Source: Trichobilharzia regenti
Taxonomy: Eukaryota > Platyhelminthes > Trematoda > Strigeidida > Schistosomatidae
Direction: 5' to 3'
DNA: 64,000 bases
NCBI GenBank assembly: GCA_944472135.2
Contig: OX235262.1
Location: forward strand, 23,235,362-23,299,361
Shown here: positions 1-11,900 of the stretch, piece by piece
Position numbering within the stretch: the stretch's first letter is position 1
How the letters are laid out: each line of letters starts with the position of its first letter
Program-made: the position numbers and the translations under genes
Notes under the pieces: generated by a model
What the model was told of the DNA's origin: nothing
What the model saw: the letters and a program-made list of their open reading frames with translations, nothing else
Database searches by the model: none

Positions 1-124
1 CCCCGTCCTTTCTCCGGGCTTCAATGCAGCTATGCGATGTATAGAAGTGCGTCGGGGAGTAGGAGTGAGAATAATCGCTGTACTATGTGGGTGATCGTCG
101 AGTATTCTATCACTGTACTACCAC

Positions 125-290
125 CACCACCGACGCACTTCCAAATCTCACTTAGCTGTTAGCAAGCCCAGTAAAGAGGAAAGGTGAGCAATGAAACTAG
201 CAACCGCACCCCATAAAAGGTAAACTTCACTGCTGAGACCTGAAACCCTATTTTCCAGTTGGGACGCAAACGAATAAAATAAAAATGAAT
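125..290 (+). repeat. tRNA-headed SINE, RTE-tail subfamily, 5'-truncated
   Basis: Begins with an accgacgcac-like remnant of the tRNA-derived head. It continues with the body found at 23225-23456 (pagtaaagaggaaagg-type segment, then actagcaaccgcaccccat) and ends in an A-rich tail near 270-290. Diverged copy. Confidence 0.6.
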
Positions 291-510
291 TAGTGACAAT
301 TTGACTTAACAGTGACATTAATTACAATAAGAATGGTATTCTACATACAAATAATTACTTGAAATACATCATCTCTGCTTTAGAATTATAAAGGGTTAAT
401 GCAGTTGAAAAGCTTAGATACCTTACCAAGCGTTGATTACACTTATGCTTCCGTATATCCTAACAATCATATCCCCAAGTGTTTTCTTTTTGATGCACAA
501 GACCAATATA

Positions 511-885
511 CCCACTAGCGACTGGCTCTATTCAGGCAGTTAACATATGGTTCTAGTGGCAAGCCGTGACTAGTAGGGTACAGCAGGTCGAAGATGAGGC
601 AGAAACTCATCAAAGAAGACATTGCGAAATGGTTGCGCTGTGTCGTGAATTGGCAGAAGTTAGAATTCAAGAGCGGTTGGATCGGGTCCCAGTGGCTCAA
701 TGGTCTACGAGCTCGCTAGTCTTGTAACCAGAAGGTTCTGGGTCCAAACCTTGGCGGCGGGCGCTAACTGTGAAGAGTCCCTAACTAGGCTGATGAAACA
801 GCTGTCCAGTACTCCTTGTAGGTTTTCCAATGCTTCTCTAACTGATGTCAGCTCATGATGAAATCCTCCATTAAATTATTAGCAA
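511..885 (+). repeat. Hammerhead SINE (400-bp family), degenerate ribozyme
   Basis: Aligns by eye to the unit at 49994-50438: 5' part with gtagggtacagcaggtcgaa, tRNA-like boxes around 700-750 (tggctcaatggtct, gggtccaaacc), a hammerhead region at about 768-820 and tail ctgatgtcagctcatgatga. The core reads tgaaga in place of ctganga and stem II carries an insertion, so self-cleavage is unlikely. Confidence 0.8.
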
Positions 886-1079
886 AAATAATTTTCCTAC
901 AATGTGAATAGAGATTTACTGGACAGTTTCTTTGATTATCAACAAGCAGTTATGTATCAATCAGTTGTATGGCAGCCAAACCAATCCTTCAGAAATTGAA
1001 TTAAAATAAGGATCATTTTAATTCTTGTAAATAGTCGAATTTTCATTCACTGTCAGTAACTATATCATGGACAGTTTCA

Positions 1080-1400
1080 GTATAGATTTCACCAAAAACC
1101 AACATCAGTTAAAGAAGCCATTAAAAATCAAGGAGTACTGAACAGCTGTTTCGTCCCAGCAAGGGACTCTTTCGCAGTCATTGAATTCCAGCCGAAGTGG
1201 TTCAGTGGTCAATGAGTTTGGTCTTGTAACCCGAAGGTCCCGGATTCGACTCTTGGGTAGGTTCACTGATGTGCACTAATGAAGAGTCTCAGACTAGGAG
1301 AAAACAGTATTTCAGTGTTCCCTAATCTTCAGTGATCTGCATAACTGATTTCAGTACGTGGTGAAATCTACATTGCAAGTGGTCGAAGTCCCTACAAGAA
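1080..1400. repeat. Two hammerhead SINE fragments in inverted orientation
   Basis: The left piece (1080-1180) is on the - strand: its reverse complement reads gagtcccttgctgggacgaa then acagctgttcagtactcc. The right piece (1185-1400) is on the + strand with tRNA-like boxes (gtggttcagtggtcaatg, ggattcgactc) and a degenerate ribozyme. The pair is arranged head to head. Confidence 0.7.
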
Positions 1401-1429
1401 ATCAATAATTCAAACATCTTGAGCAACCT

Positions 1430-1800
1430 ACCTTTACAATAAGCTCGACTTCAGAGTTGTCTTCAAAATATCAGGCACACTGCAAAACAACCTTGTCCAC
1501 ATAAAAGACCAAATCCCTAAGGTTTCTCCATCTAGTTGTGTCTATAAAATAAAATGCTTAGAATGTGACGCGTAATACTTCGGACAAACATCGCCAAAGA
1601 GAAATCAAAATCAGAAGAAATAAACACCGTAGAGCATCTGCTCGATCATCGAGAAGTCTAGTGGAACTAGAATAGATTGAAATATCGCCAGTCATAGGTC
1701 TACACACCTTACAGTCCGGTGACTAAATTGATTTTGACAATAATAAAATAATCCAGAAAAGTTTCAGAAATCCTAAAGAACGTCTAATGTCATCAGAAGC
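1430..1800 (+). pseudogene. Penelope-like element remnant, GIY-YIG domain
   Basis: At about 1533-1600 the + strand reads SCVYKIKCLECDA, a stop, then YFGQTSPK. This is the CxxC-bearing start of the GIY-YIG endonuclease of Penelope-like retroelements, with YFGQ in place of YIGQ. Stops and frame changes follow. Known of the family: PLEs carry a reverse transcriptase followed by this endonuclease. Only the C-terminal end survives here. Confidence 0.6.
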
Positions 1801-2164
1801 ACTTCATATCATCAAATGGAATCCAAATTGTCTGAATAGGAATGATGAACCAAAATAGAATTTGACCTGGTCACAACACCTCTCTACCCACCCATGAAAT
1901 GACAAAATCAACACGGATGTGATAAGCAATTGCATTATACTTTTATAGTTTAACACACTTGCCAAATCCAACAATCTACACCTGATTTTGTTATCTTTAC
2001 CAATTGGCCAATTTGACAACGCAAAAAATGCCCCCATGCTGAGGAGCGATGATTAAGTTGTTATACATTAGCTGAGTGGATTTTGTAAATTCTGGTTTAA
2101 TAATACTTTGATAATGCTATTAGCATTAAATAGTGAAACATCAGTAAAAGCAGGAATTTTTCCG

Positions 2165-2535
2165 AGTTGATCTCGGATTGATATCGGTTAGAGAACCATT
2201 GAAAACTGGGTAGTACTGGACAGCTGCTGTTTAATTCTAGTTGTGGAATCATCGCCAGTACTCACCCTTCACCATGGATTCGAACTCAGGCCCTTCCGGT
2301 TACAAGGCGAGCTGGCTCGTATACCATTCAGCCACTGGGACCTGATTTAATGGCTCATGAATTCTAACTTCTACCAATTTGTAATTTAGCGTGACCCCAA
2401 CCATTGTCGTTGGTAGGACATCCATCCACACACGTGACATCTAACTGGACCTCACTGGTCACGACTACTCACTAGAACGCCAGGAATCTCCATCCTGTAG
2501 CAAGTCAGCAGTGAGCATTAGATTAATTTTCTCTC
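2165..2535 (-). repeat. Hammerhead SINE, diverged
   Basis: Reverse complement of the 400-bp family: tail (gatatcggttagagaaccat), degenerate ribozyme region at 2205-2260, box-B-like ggattcgaactc and box-A-like segment at 2320-2340, then the 5' part to about 2535. The ribozyme core is not recognisable as functional. Confidence 0.75.
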
Positions 2536-2552
2536 TCTCTCTCTCTCTCTAT
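2529..2552. repeat. (CT)n microsatellite
   Basis: About twelve ct units lie shortly upstream of exon A. Confidence 0.9.
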
Positions 2553-2666
2553 AACAGTAGAAGGACTAAGGAATAGTATAGTCATGCAATATTTGCTTTT
2601 CAACTAAATACCCCAAAAGTGTTTTTTTAAACATTTTGCTAACTTTATCATTTTGTTTCCCCTCAG

Positions 2667-2975
2667 ACTATACCATTAGTGAGTGGCAGTGGAACAAGTA
2701 TTCCCTTTGATTCTTTACCAACACATTCCTCGTCACCTTCATCATCGACTATACCATCGGATAGATTTTACTCTAATCCAATGTTGTATACACCAACAGA
2801 TGTATCGAATGAAATCGCCAGCCTACAAGTATGGCCTTCTCAACCATTGAAAGTTAGCACATCTGCATGGACACGTTTAAGTGGTGCACCGTGTACAACA
2901 GCTGAACCATTAATTGAACAATTGAATATATACACTCCTGCATTACCACCATATATAGCAATGGGTGAAGTGAAA
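2667..2975 (+). CDS. Exon A of the membrane-protein gene (residues 1-103)
   Basis: Acceptor with a pyrimidine-rich tract ends in cctcag at 2661-2666; donor gtgagt begins at 2976. Both edges are phase 0. The exon encodes a Ser/Thr/Pro-rich stretch ending in a more hydrophobic segment ([16 protein letters not shown]). The frame stays open into the intron to 3032, but the donor and the phase match to the next exon argue for splicing at 2975. No exon could be recognised upstream in 1-2666, so the 5' end of the gene probably lies outside the window. Confidence 0.85.
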
Positions 2976-5900
2976 GTGAGTAAAAGCCGTTCAACCAACT
3001 GTGTATACTCTTTATTTTATAATTTGTTATGAATTAGATTCCATGTTTTTGATTTACATAAGACCTTTTGTTACTTTTGCTACTGCTGCTGGTGATATCA
3101 TGATAGCTGGTCTTTTATTGTGTTCAATTTAGTCATCTCGGTGACTGGTGTAGATTATTGTCTCTCCAGTCACCAATTGGGAGAGTTCACTTGCATTCCA
3201 CGTGCTCTCACAGCTTGCTAGCACTTCTATGCCATATCTTCTCATTTTTTTGACAACTTGAGCAGCTGTCCTATCTTCGTACATAGTACGAAATTTCCAC
3301 GTTCCCATGCTTATTTTTTCCTCATCGAAAGAATGCATTTCGGTTGACTGGCTTCCTGAAATGCTCTCACTAGCCCACATCATTTTCTCTCTCCGATTCC
3401 AGCGAGAAATAAGTTTTTTTTATATCTTTATTGTGATTTGAAGTCTCTGTAGTTACTGGATTGATTTCTCTGGAGGTCACCCGATGCCTAAGCTTACCTT
3501 CTTCACCCTGTCTTTTTTCTGCGTTGCCTTAACATTCCCAGTGGAACATAGGGCACTTTCAAGCTGGAGGCTTGGAGTGTCGGTAGCAGTGGTGATTATT
3601 TTCACGGGATGAGGTTGCTAGCCTCATGCTGAACCTTCCTTCTTTTTACCAGTCTTATTACTGATTTAGCGAGGTAAAGCAGTGGGTCGGTGCGTCCGGG
3701 GATAGATCCCCGGACCGTGTGAGGCGTGGTTGGCGAGCATACTACCGGTGTGTGTCACCGACGCACACCTGTGGCTTAGGACCTTTGATTAAAATGATTA
3801 CATTAAGTCCGCAGTAAAAAATATATGATCAATATTGTAACTGACTCAGAATATTCCTGTAACAAATTGGATAAACGTTTCAGGTCTTGATGATGCAGTC
3901 TGGTAGACTTCAACACCATTCATCTATCTTTCCTCTCTTGGAATAGTATCTTCAATAGTAAGCATGAATGGATGTTAAGTAGTATACATGAAAGCATCTA
4001 TGAAACAGTTGCTAATATAAGTGACATTATTTTCAGCTCACTAAAGATTTATTCTGGACAACACATCTGAAAAATGAACAACTTTCAGCTAGCGCACACA
4101 ACTTAACGGTTATATTTGTTATCATCAAATGACTAATTCATAAACATAGGCCACACCTACATTTAGTTGTTGATTGTTGAAATAAATCAACTGTGAAATT
4201 TAAAGGACTACTTTGTAACGAACAAAAAATATTCTTTCCGATAACTTTTTCTTCATAAGGTTCTTCATTCATATGATCATAATGGTTACAGAATTATTAT
4301 TTAGAATAACATCAATACTGTCTTGAATAACACGACTATTATCGATAGATTACATTTCAAAAGGTGACTGAATGTCACACAAATTAGGGTGGAGGGGGGG
4401 AGAAATAACAGAGTTTATGAATTTATAGGTTCGACAGCAGGGTAGCAGTAGTAACTGGCTGGACCTGCTTCTTTTGCCCATACAGCTCCGGTTGTTTCAA
4501 GAGAATTTTAGTGAGTGGAGTGTTCGGTACGTAGGGGCGCTTGCTAATTTACTCAGTACCTCATAGATGACAGAGAAAGACTCTTCAACAGATGACTTTG
4601 TGGCCTGTTTTTACACATGGTAGTCCAATACAGAACTGATGATGGTTACAACAGTACTTCGGTTTAACCACACCACACTGGTAGGTGAGTTCCCACGAAA
4701 AATTAAGTTCCTCGTATGCGACGGTCAACACAGCTGGCTCGATAGTTAGTTGTGGCTACCCTAGGTACTTCATATTTCATTTTCAGAATCACAACTGGTT
4801 GTTTAGAAAATATAATTTGCATCTTGTCGGCATTAAACGTTCACCGGATCGATTCCCTCAACTAGCTGGTTATAATTTCACTTGATACATCACGTTTGAA
4901 TTGTAGTCGTGTCTATGTAGAGGCTTAACAGATACAGAAGAATTTCGCCCTACTCTCCTGGCCATGTTTTAATTGATGAGCTGAATACCCTACAGGGTGG
5001 CGTTTTTTCAATTAACATGTCATTTACAACTCCATAAGCCCGTCTTCAGCTGCGTCTTCTGAAACAAGTACGTCTCATGCTGTAACCGAGGGTCCCTACC
5101 AAACTTCTTTTATACTAGGGAGGAGGTGAAGGTGTGTTACGTCATTTCGATTGCATGTGTGCGGTATGGATTCTCTGAACCACGATTCCGTGATTAACCT
5201 CTCTCACCCCCTCTCCACCCAACTATATTAGTTTTTAATACTTCCACCCTGTCCCACCCCACGTATCGTATGATTACATGCAAATGAATGCACTGCAATC
5301 GCTGAACTTTATTCTAGGCTATTTAACTTAACCAGGGTCAATCATTCTAAGTCTAGCTAAATTTCTGCTTTCCAATACTCTAAATGACCCCCACCAACTA
5401 TATATATATATATACATACATTGCTATTAACAAATGAGGAGTTTCAACTGACATTAATTCAATAGTCTCAACAAAGATTACATTTCAAAAGCATCAGTAA
5501 GAGACGGATAATTCGCTGTTATCTAATACTAGACTGACTAAATATCAGATAATTTTTGGGAAGTAAGACAGAACTCATGAATTTTGTAGATTGGAGGGCA
5601 GCCGGTGGCAGAGTTGTAATACTGGTCGACTGGACTGGTTTCTTCTGCGCACACACAGCTCCGGTTGATTTAAGCGAAGTGCAACAGTGTTTCTGCTCTT
5701 CAAAGTGTTCCGTATCCGGAGACCTTTGGTAAATTATTTTGTACCCGATAGATGATGGTGAAGGACTCTTCAATCAATGTGAGGCATTGTGACCTGTTTG
5801 CACATAGTAGTCCAATACAAAACTGTTGATGGTTATTAGCAGCACTTTTACTTAACCAAACTAGTAGGTGTGGTCCCAATAGCCAGCATAACTGGCTCCA

Positions 5901-8900
5901 TAGTTAATTGTCGCTAGCCTGGGTACTTCATCATTCATTTTCAGAATCACAACTGGTGTGTTTAGAAAATATAAACTGCATCTTGTCGGCATTAAACGTT
6001 CATCGGATCGATTTCCTCAACTAGCTGGTTATAATTTCACTTGGTACATCAGGTTTGAATTGTAGTCGTGTGCATATAGAAGCTCCCCTGTTAACAGATA
6101 CGGAAGAATTCATTTCTGCTTTTTCGTTCATGTGTTTGGTAATGGACTTTCCAAGGTAGCTGTCAACTGTGAAGTTGTTGACCTATGTGACCTATACCCG
6201 AATTACGGGGAGAATATGAGTATACTCAAATCGGTAGACACACTCTCTTGGTGGGTGGCTAACATAAAGTCAAAGGTATGTATGGCCTCATATTGATCTA
6301 CTCCTCACGATATCTGGTTAAAAATGACGCTCTAAGTAGCAAACAAAATACACCATAGACTGCAGTGTGTCTGTGTATATATAAATTGTAATAACTGACA
6401 TAAACAATGAGTTCCATTCAGTTGACAAAATACTATCTGTCTGAGTATATCAAGTTATTTCTCCAGTTGTTTGGATGTTATGGACATCTGGAAAAAAAAT
6501 TAGTTGGTGTCAGATTCACAATGAACTTGTTAGTTAGTTACTCTCAGAAATCCTATTTCCTTTGATACCTACACAAAAATAACCTACTGTTACCACGACG
6601 CCTATTATTATTGTTATTTTCTTTGTAGTTTTAGTACATATATATTTTTTCTACCTTTCAAGATGTTAATCGATTATTTTTCCTCTTTCTATATGAATAG
6701 GTTGAATACTTAGGTAATTATCTGTACGCTGTGTCACATTCAAGAATCAGACCAAAAGTAAGTTTCATTTTCTGTGTATGCATAATCTATGTTTATCGTA
6801 TTTTTCTCAAGCTTACTGCTTTTATTAAAATACGATTTGTAATGTATAAAGGTATTTGGTAGCCCAAGATTTAAGCAGGCTGCCAAGGTCATCAACATGA
6901 GTCTTTCTCAGTTTGTCAATTCTTGTATTCTACCCATCCCCCTTTACTGCTCCCCATTAATCTTCCCTGGACTACTTAAGAAAGACTTTGCTTTGCTGAG
7001 AAGGCCACTAAAAGCAGTTACTAGGGCAAGTGGGATATCGTTAAACCAACTGGTTAACACTATTTAGGACAGACATATTATATCATGTAAGAAACTAGCA
7101 AATACAATATTGTCGGACCCCAAGCATCCTCTCTATACACATCTATCTCCTTGCATTTCATCTGTTAGAACTAGAAGCAGCTATAGGAGACTATATGCTA
7201 GGAATACTAAGTACAAAAACTCCACAATACCATATCTGGCACAGTTGTTATGTGATGAGAAATCCGTTAGGTATGACACGATCAACATACTGCGGCACTC
7301 TAACAAATAGTCCTATTAGTTTTTGTTTTCCTTTCTGTTATAACTGTAGGGAATTGAATGAAGACGTTTTCACCTTATTCTGTCTGCGCCTGAACTAATC
7401 TGTCTATCTGCTCGTCGTACCTTCCGACTTAGTAAAGCACGCAAATATCAAAAGACAAAGGCTGGACTGTGACTGTGTATTGAAGTGCAACAACGATAAA
7501 GAAAGCCATGGTATTTATACATTTTACAACAATATGGACAGCTAACAGCATTTGAAATAATTGACCTTAATAGCCAATAACAAAGTGTGTGAGAAATGAT
7601 AATATGCCATATGTGCGACATTGACAGTCAGTAACAAAATGTGTGGGAATGATATATACCATATATACAAAATTAGCAGTCACTACCAAAATGCGTGAGA
7701 ATGATAATATACAAAATTAGCAGTCACTACCAAAATGCGTGAGAATGATAACATACCATATATGCAAGTTTAAACAGTCAATACCAAAATATGTGGGATC
7801 CTATCACCTCCCCCCGTAAAGAGTGTAGGACTTGCTTTTTGGATCTATTTGAAAAGGTTTCGGAGCTCTTCTTTGTCGAGTTGACCTTTGCGTGGTACTG
7901 GATAGAGCGTGATCTGTGTGTCTGCCACATAACTGTCCTTTTTCATTCGTACGATAATGCAGCAAGAATTTATCCAAAATTTTTTCTGTTGTTCCCTCCC
8001 CCTTCGCTTTTGCATAAGCACGCTTAAAGGTGTCGACGAAACGTTCAGTAATAGTTGACGTAGGAGGGACACTGTTGCAATTGATGTGGCAGAATGCATA
8101 GGAAATATCTCTGGCCATTTGGAAAACGCGTCGACACATATTAAGAAATGCATACTATTGAACGGTCCAGCGAAGTCAACATGAACACGGGACCATGGTT
8201 TGTCCGGTCGTGGCCAGGAACATAGTTCTGTCTTGCGTGGACACTTTGATGCTTGAGCACATTTACTACACTTGCGAACGAGGTCTTCGATATGGTCATC
8301 GATGTTGGGCCAGTAAACATAACTGCGAGCGATCGCCTTCATTCTCCCAACACCAGGATGTGATATATGAAGCTGCCGAAGCACATGGTCACGAAGATTA
8401 GCTGGAACGACAACACGATCAGCAAACATTATGCATCCATTAACGATGGATAGGGATTTGCGTCGCTGGTAAAACTGTTTTAAAACATTTGAATGAACAT
8501 GTGGAGGCCAGCCAAATCGGATGAACTTTGATACTTGCTGTAAAACTGGATCACGCAGTGTGTGTCTGGCAACCTCAACTGCAGTCACCGGAAGATCGTC
8601 CAGAGAGATAGACATTATAATTGGGTTGTAATTTACACAGTCAAAAATGTTATATAGTTGCGCTGAACAGAATAAAAACTGTCGTCGTTTGCGTGCTATA
8701 ACTGCGATGAATTAAAGTAAATCCCCGTCGCCAATTGTTATATCTTGCTCTGTCTGCGCCTGAACTTATATGTTATATAGTTGCGCTGAACAGAATAAAA
8801 ACTGTCGTCGTTGCGTGCTATAACTGCAATGAATTAAAGTAAACCCCGTCGCCAATTGTTATATCTGTAGGGAATTGAATGAAGACGTTTTCACCTTATT

Positions 8901-11900
8901 CTGTCTGCGCCTGAACTAATCTGTCTATCTGCTCGTCGTACCTTCCGACTTAGTAAAGCACGCAAATATCAAAAGACAAAGGCTGGACTGTGACTGTGTA
9001 TTGAAGTGCAACAACGATAAAGAAAGCCATGGTATTTATACATTTTACAACAATATGGACAGCTAACAGCATTTGAAATAATTGACCTTAATAGCCAATA
9101 ACAAAGTGTGTGAGAAATGATAATATGCCATATGTGCGACATTGACAGTCAGTAACAAAATGTGTGGGAATGATATATACCATATATACAAAATTAGCAG
9201 TCACTACCAAAATGCGTGAGAATGATAATATACAAAATTAGCAGTCACTACCAAAATGCGTGAGAATGATAATATACAAAATTAGCAGTCAATACCAAAA
9301 TGCGTGAGAATGATAACATACCATATATGCAAGTTTAAACAGTCAATACCAAAATATGTGGGATCCTATCACTATCCTCGTTACTATTACACTGTTGTTC
9401 TCATCTTCTATTACACACCAATTTTATATTTCATATCCTGTGGTGCATTGTTTAAAATGTAAAAGCAACGCTGTTCTTTTATTTATTTATTTTTTATTCA
9501 TCTTTTCTTGGGTGTTGCTTTTGATTTTAAAAATCTTATAAAAATCATGAGGTAATTAGATGCAATATATTGTAATGCACGCTGAAAATTCCATACCTGT
9601 ACGACAAATACCGTTTAGAATAAAGCTGTTATTATTAGTATTCATTAACTGTAGTTTATCTTTTTCTGTCATTCCCTTGTTTCCCAAATGGAATGTAGGA
9701 CCGCAAACTGTAAAGTTTCAGTAGTTGTAGTAGCTGTGATTTTGTTTTTACGAGGTGAGGTTCCTCGCTTCACGTCCACTCCTCCTTTTTCTACCAGTTT
9801 ACTCTACCAGTCAGGTTAGGTTTAGGGATGCGTCGGCAAGGAATCGAATTTCGCGACGCCTGAACCACTGGCGCATGTTGTCGGTCTCTTCAATTGTTTA
9901 CTTTTATGACTACATTAACTGACCGTATGAATTTACAGATTGGAGATTTTTTTCTGCCTAACATTTGTTTAACTGATAATCCAAGTCGCTTTTGCTAAAG
10001 ACAATGCTACTCCATCAGTTCTCATATAACCATCTTTTGTGCTGTTCGAGGTGACAGACTGAGTGATTCAGTTTCAACCTGTCACCTTACATAGTACCAT
10101 GAGAAAAACATGACGGTATAGTGGATTTGTTGGATCTCAGGGAGTGAACACATCTGTGCCACTGAAAACGATTTCGAGCTATATCGCCTGCCAATGGCTT
10201 CTAGGATCCCGATAACCCCTAACCAGTCAGTCTACGCCTCCAACTTACCCAACACTGTCCATTGAGGAAGATGATGACACAGAATATGGAACACGTATCC
10301 TAGCTGTTTCAGTAGAAGTAGCTTCACAAACTCATCCACTGACCTCTCCCTGCTATCTAACATGTTTCACTTAACCTCAACATTACTCAGCATATTATAC
10401 CTTTCAACACCTGAGATCTAACACAGACACTTATCACCGAATACAGCTAGTCTTTCCATATCTTCCGCTTCAATGACCATGTCTCACAGCCATAGAGGAG
10501 GACAGAGCGACATGTTGCCCAAGTCCTTTGTTCGACAGTCGATTAGCACGTCGATACCAGAGATAACGAAGGTTGGCGAATCCCACAAGAACTTTTTGTA
10601 GTTGTGCTGAGATTTCGTCAGATATACTGACAGTGGTAGTAACTTTGTGCTATTACAGAAATAAATATCCAGGTGTTGGTTTGCAGGAATTCAATTTGAT
10701 TGGTTACGGGCTTTCATCATGGATTGACACCGGTTAGAGAACGATTGGAAAAACTGGGAGTTCTGGACAACTGTTTCTTACCAGTCTGAGATTCTTCATT
10801 AGTAAGCCACCACCTTAGAGGGTTCGAAACCAGGACTTTCCGATTACAAGACCAGTCCGTAGGCCAATACGCCACTGGGGCCCGATTCAATGGCCCGTGA
10901 ATTTTAAATTTTACTAATTTATGATATAGCGCGACCACTAGCTAATTTCATCTCCAATCGGGCTTTGAGTTTCCACAGGTGTTAACTGGGTTACTTCACC
11001 TTCATAAACTTCTTTGATTTTCTTTATACGCAAGCCTATCGCCCCCCCTGAAGTTTTCCATTAGGACCTCCGTTTTCTTTATTTCAGATGAGTAGACCAC
11101 ATTACAAGGGCCAAATAATTTACTCTTTTCCTTTCCTTTTCTTTTTCTTCTAGTTGAGTTTTAGTCTACCTAAAACAACATCATTACTTGGTGCTGTGTT
11201 TTATCCAGCGTCTGTGGAACGTGGACATTATCTACGCGCAAGTCTAGCCTTAGCATGGTTAACAGAACCTGAAATTAAAAATGGTGATATTCTTATCGAC
11301 AGTAGTAGTCAGAAGACAAATACAAAATTAAGAAATTCTGAATTGTCATCATCGTTATCATCGACAATGAATACAGAATTATTAAAGAAGCAAAGATTTT
11401 GGGTAATCGATCTCACCGGTCAAGTAGATCAATTCCCTGGATTATTCCGTCTTCTTGTTTATCCAGACAATATAGACGATGATGGCGATAATAATAATAA
11501 TCTTAATAATGCCAAAAATGATAGCATGATGACCAACGGTAGAATGAAAGACAGAAGTTCAGACTATCTATTACAACGTCGTCGAAATTCACACCACCTA
11601 ATTACATCATCTGTTGATGCTACTGTAGAAATTGAAGATGACGGGGATGATGATACTTTAAATTCTGGAATTGATTTAGGCGGAAAAGAACCTGATGATG
11701 AACCATTATTAGATTATGATATTGGAGTTTTTGAAGAACGTAAATTTCAGGTAAAATTTCTTGTCTCCACTTTTTTTTTTCTTTTGTTATTAACCCTTTT
11801 TATTTTCCCTGAAGAAGTTCGGACCAGATCGCCGAACGAAACGTTGAAATTAGTCATTTCAATCCCACTGAGATTTTACAAATATAATTTTCCACAAATG

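Larger units (their letters stand above)
7336..9371 (-). mobile_element. Internally deleted gypsy-type LTR retrotransposon
   Basis: Two near-identical LTRs (7336-7806 and 8857-9371) run from tgttata to cctatca on the + strand, so the element is read on the - strand as TGATAGG...TATAACA. Inside the downstream LTR edge lies a polypurine tract (ggggggagg at about 7807-7816 in reverse complement). Next to the upstream LTR is a primer-site-like ttggcgacggggt. Only an integrase segment remains; capsid, protease, reverse transcriptase and RNase H are gone. Flanks ctttc (7331-7335) and ctatc (9372-9376) may be a 5-bp target duplication with one change. Confidence 0.9.

Noticed and set aside
7681..7760. 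CRISPR-like direct repeats
   Set aside because: The spaced near-identical segments are the 44-bp tandem units inside a gypsy LTR, and the genome is eukaryotic.
9356..9541. 61-codon hydrophobic ORF
   Set aside because: Lies across the LTR edge and LINE 3' UTR; T-rich sequence gives hydrophobic codons by chance.
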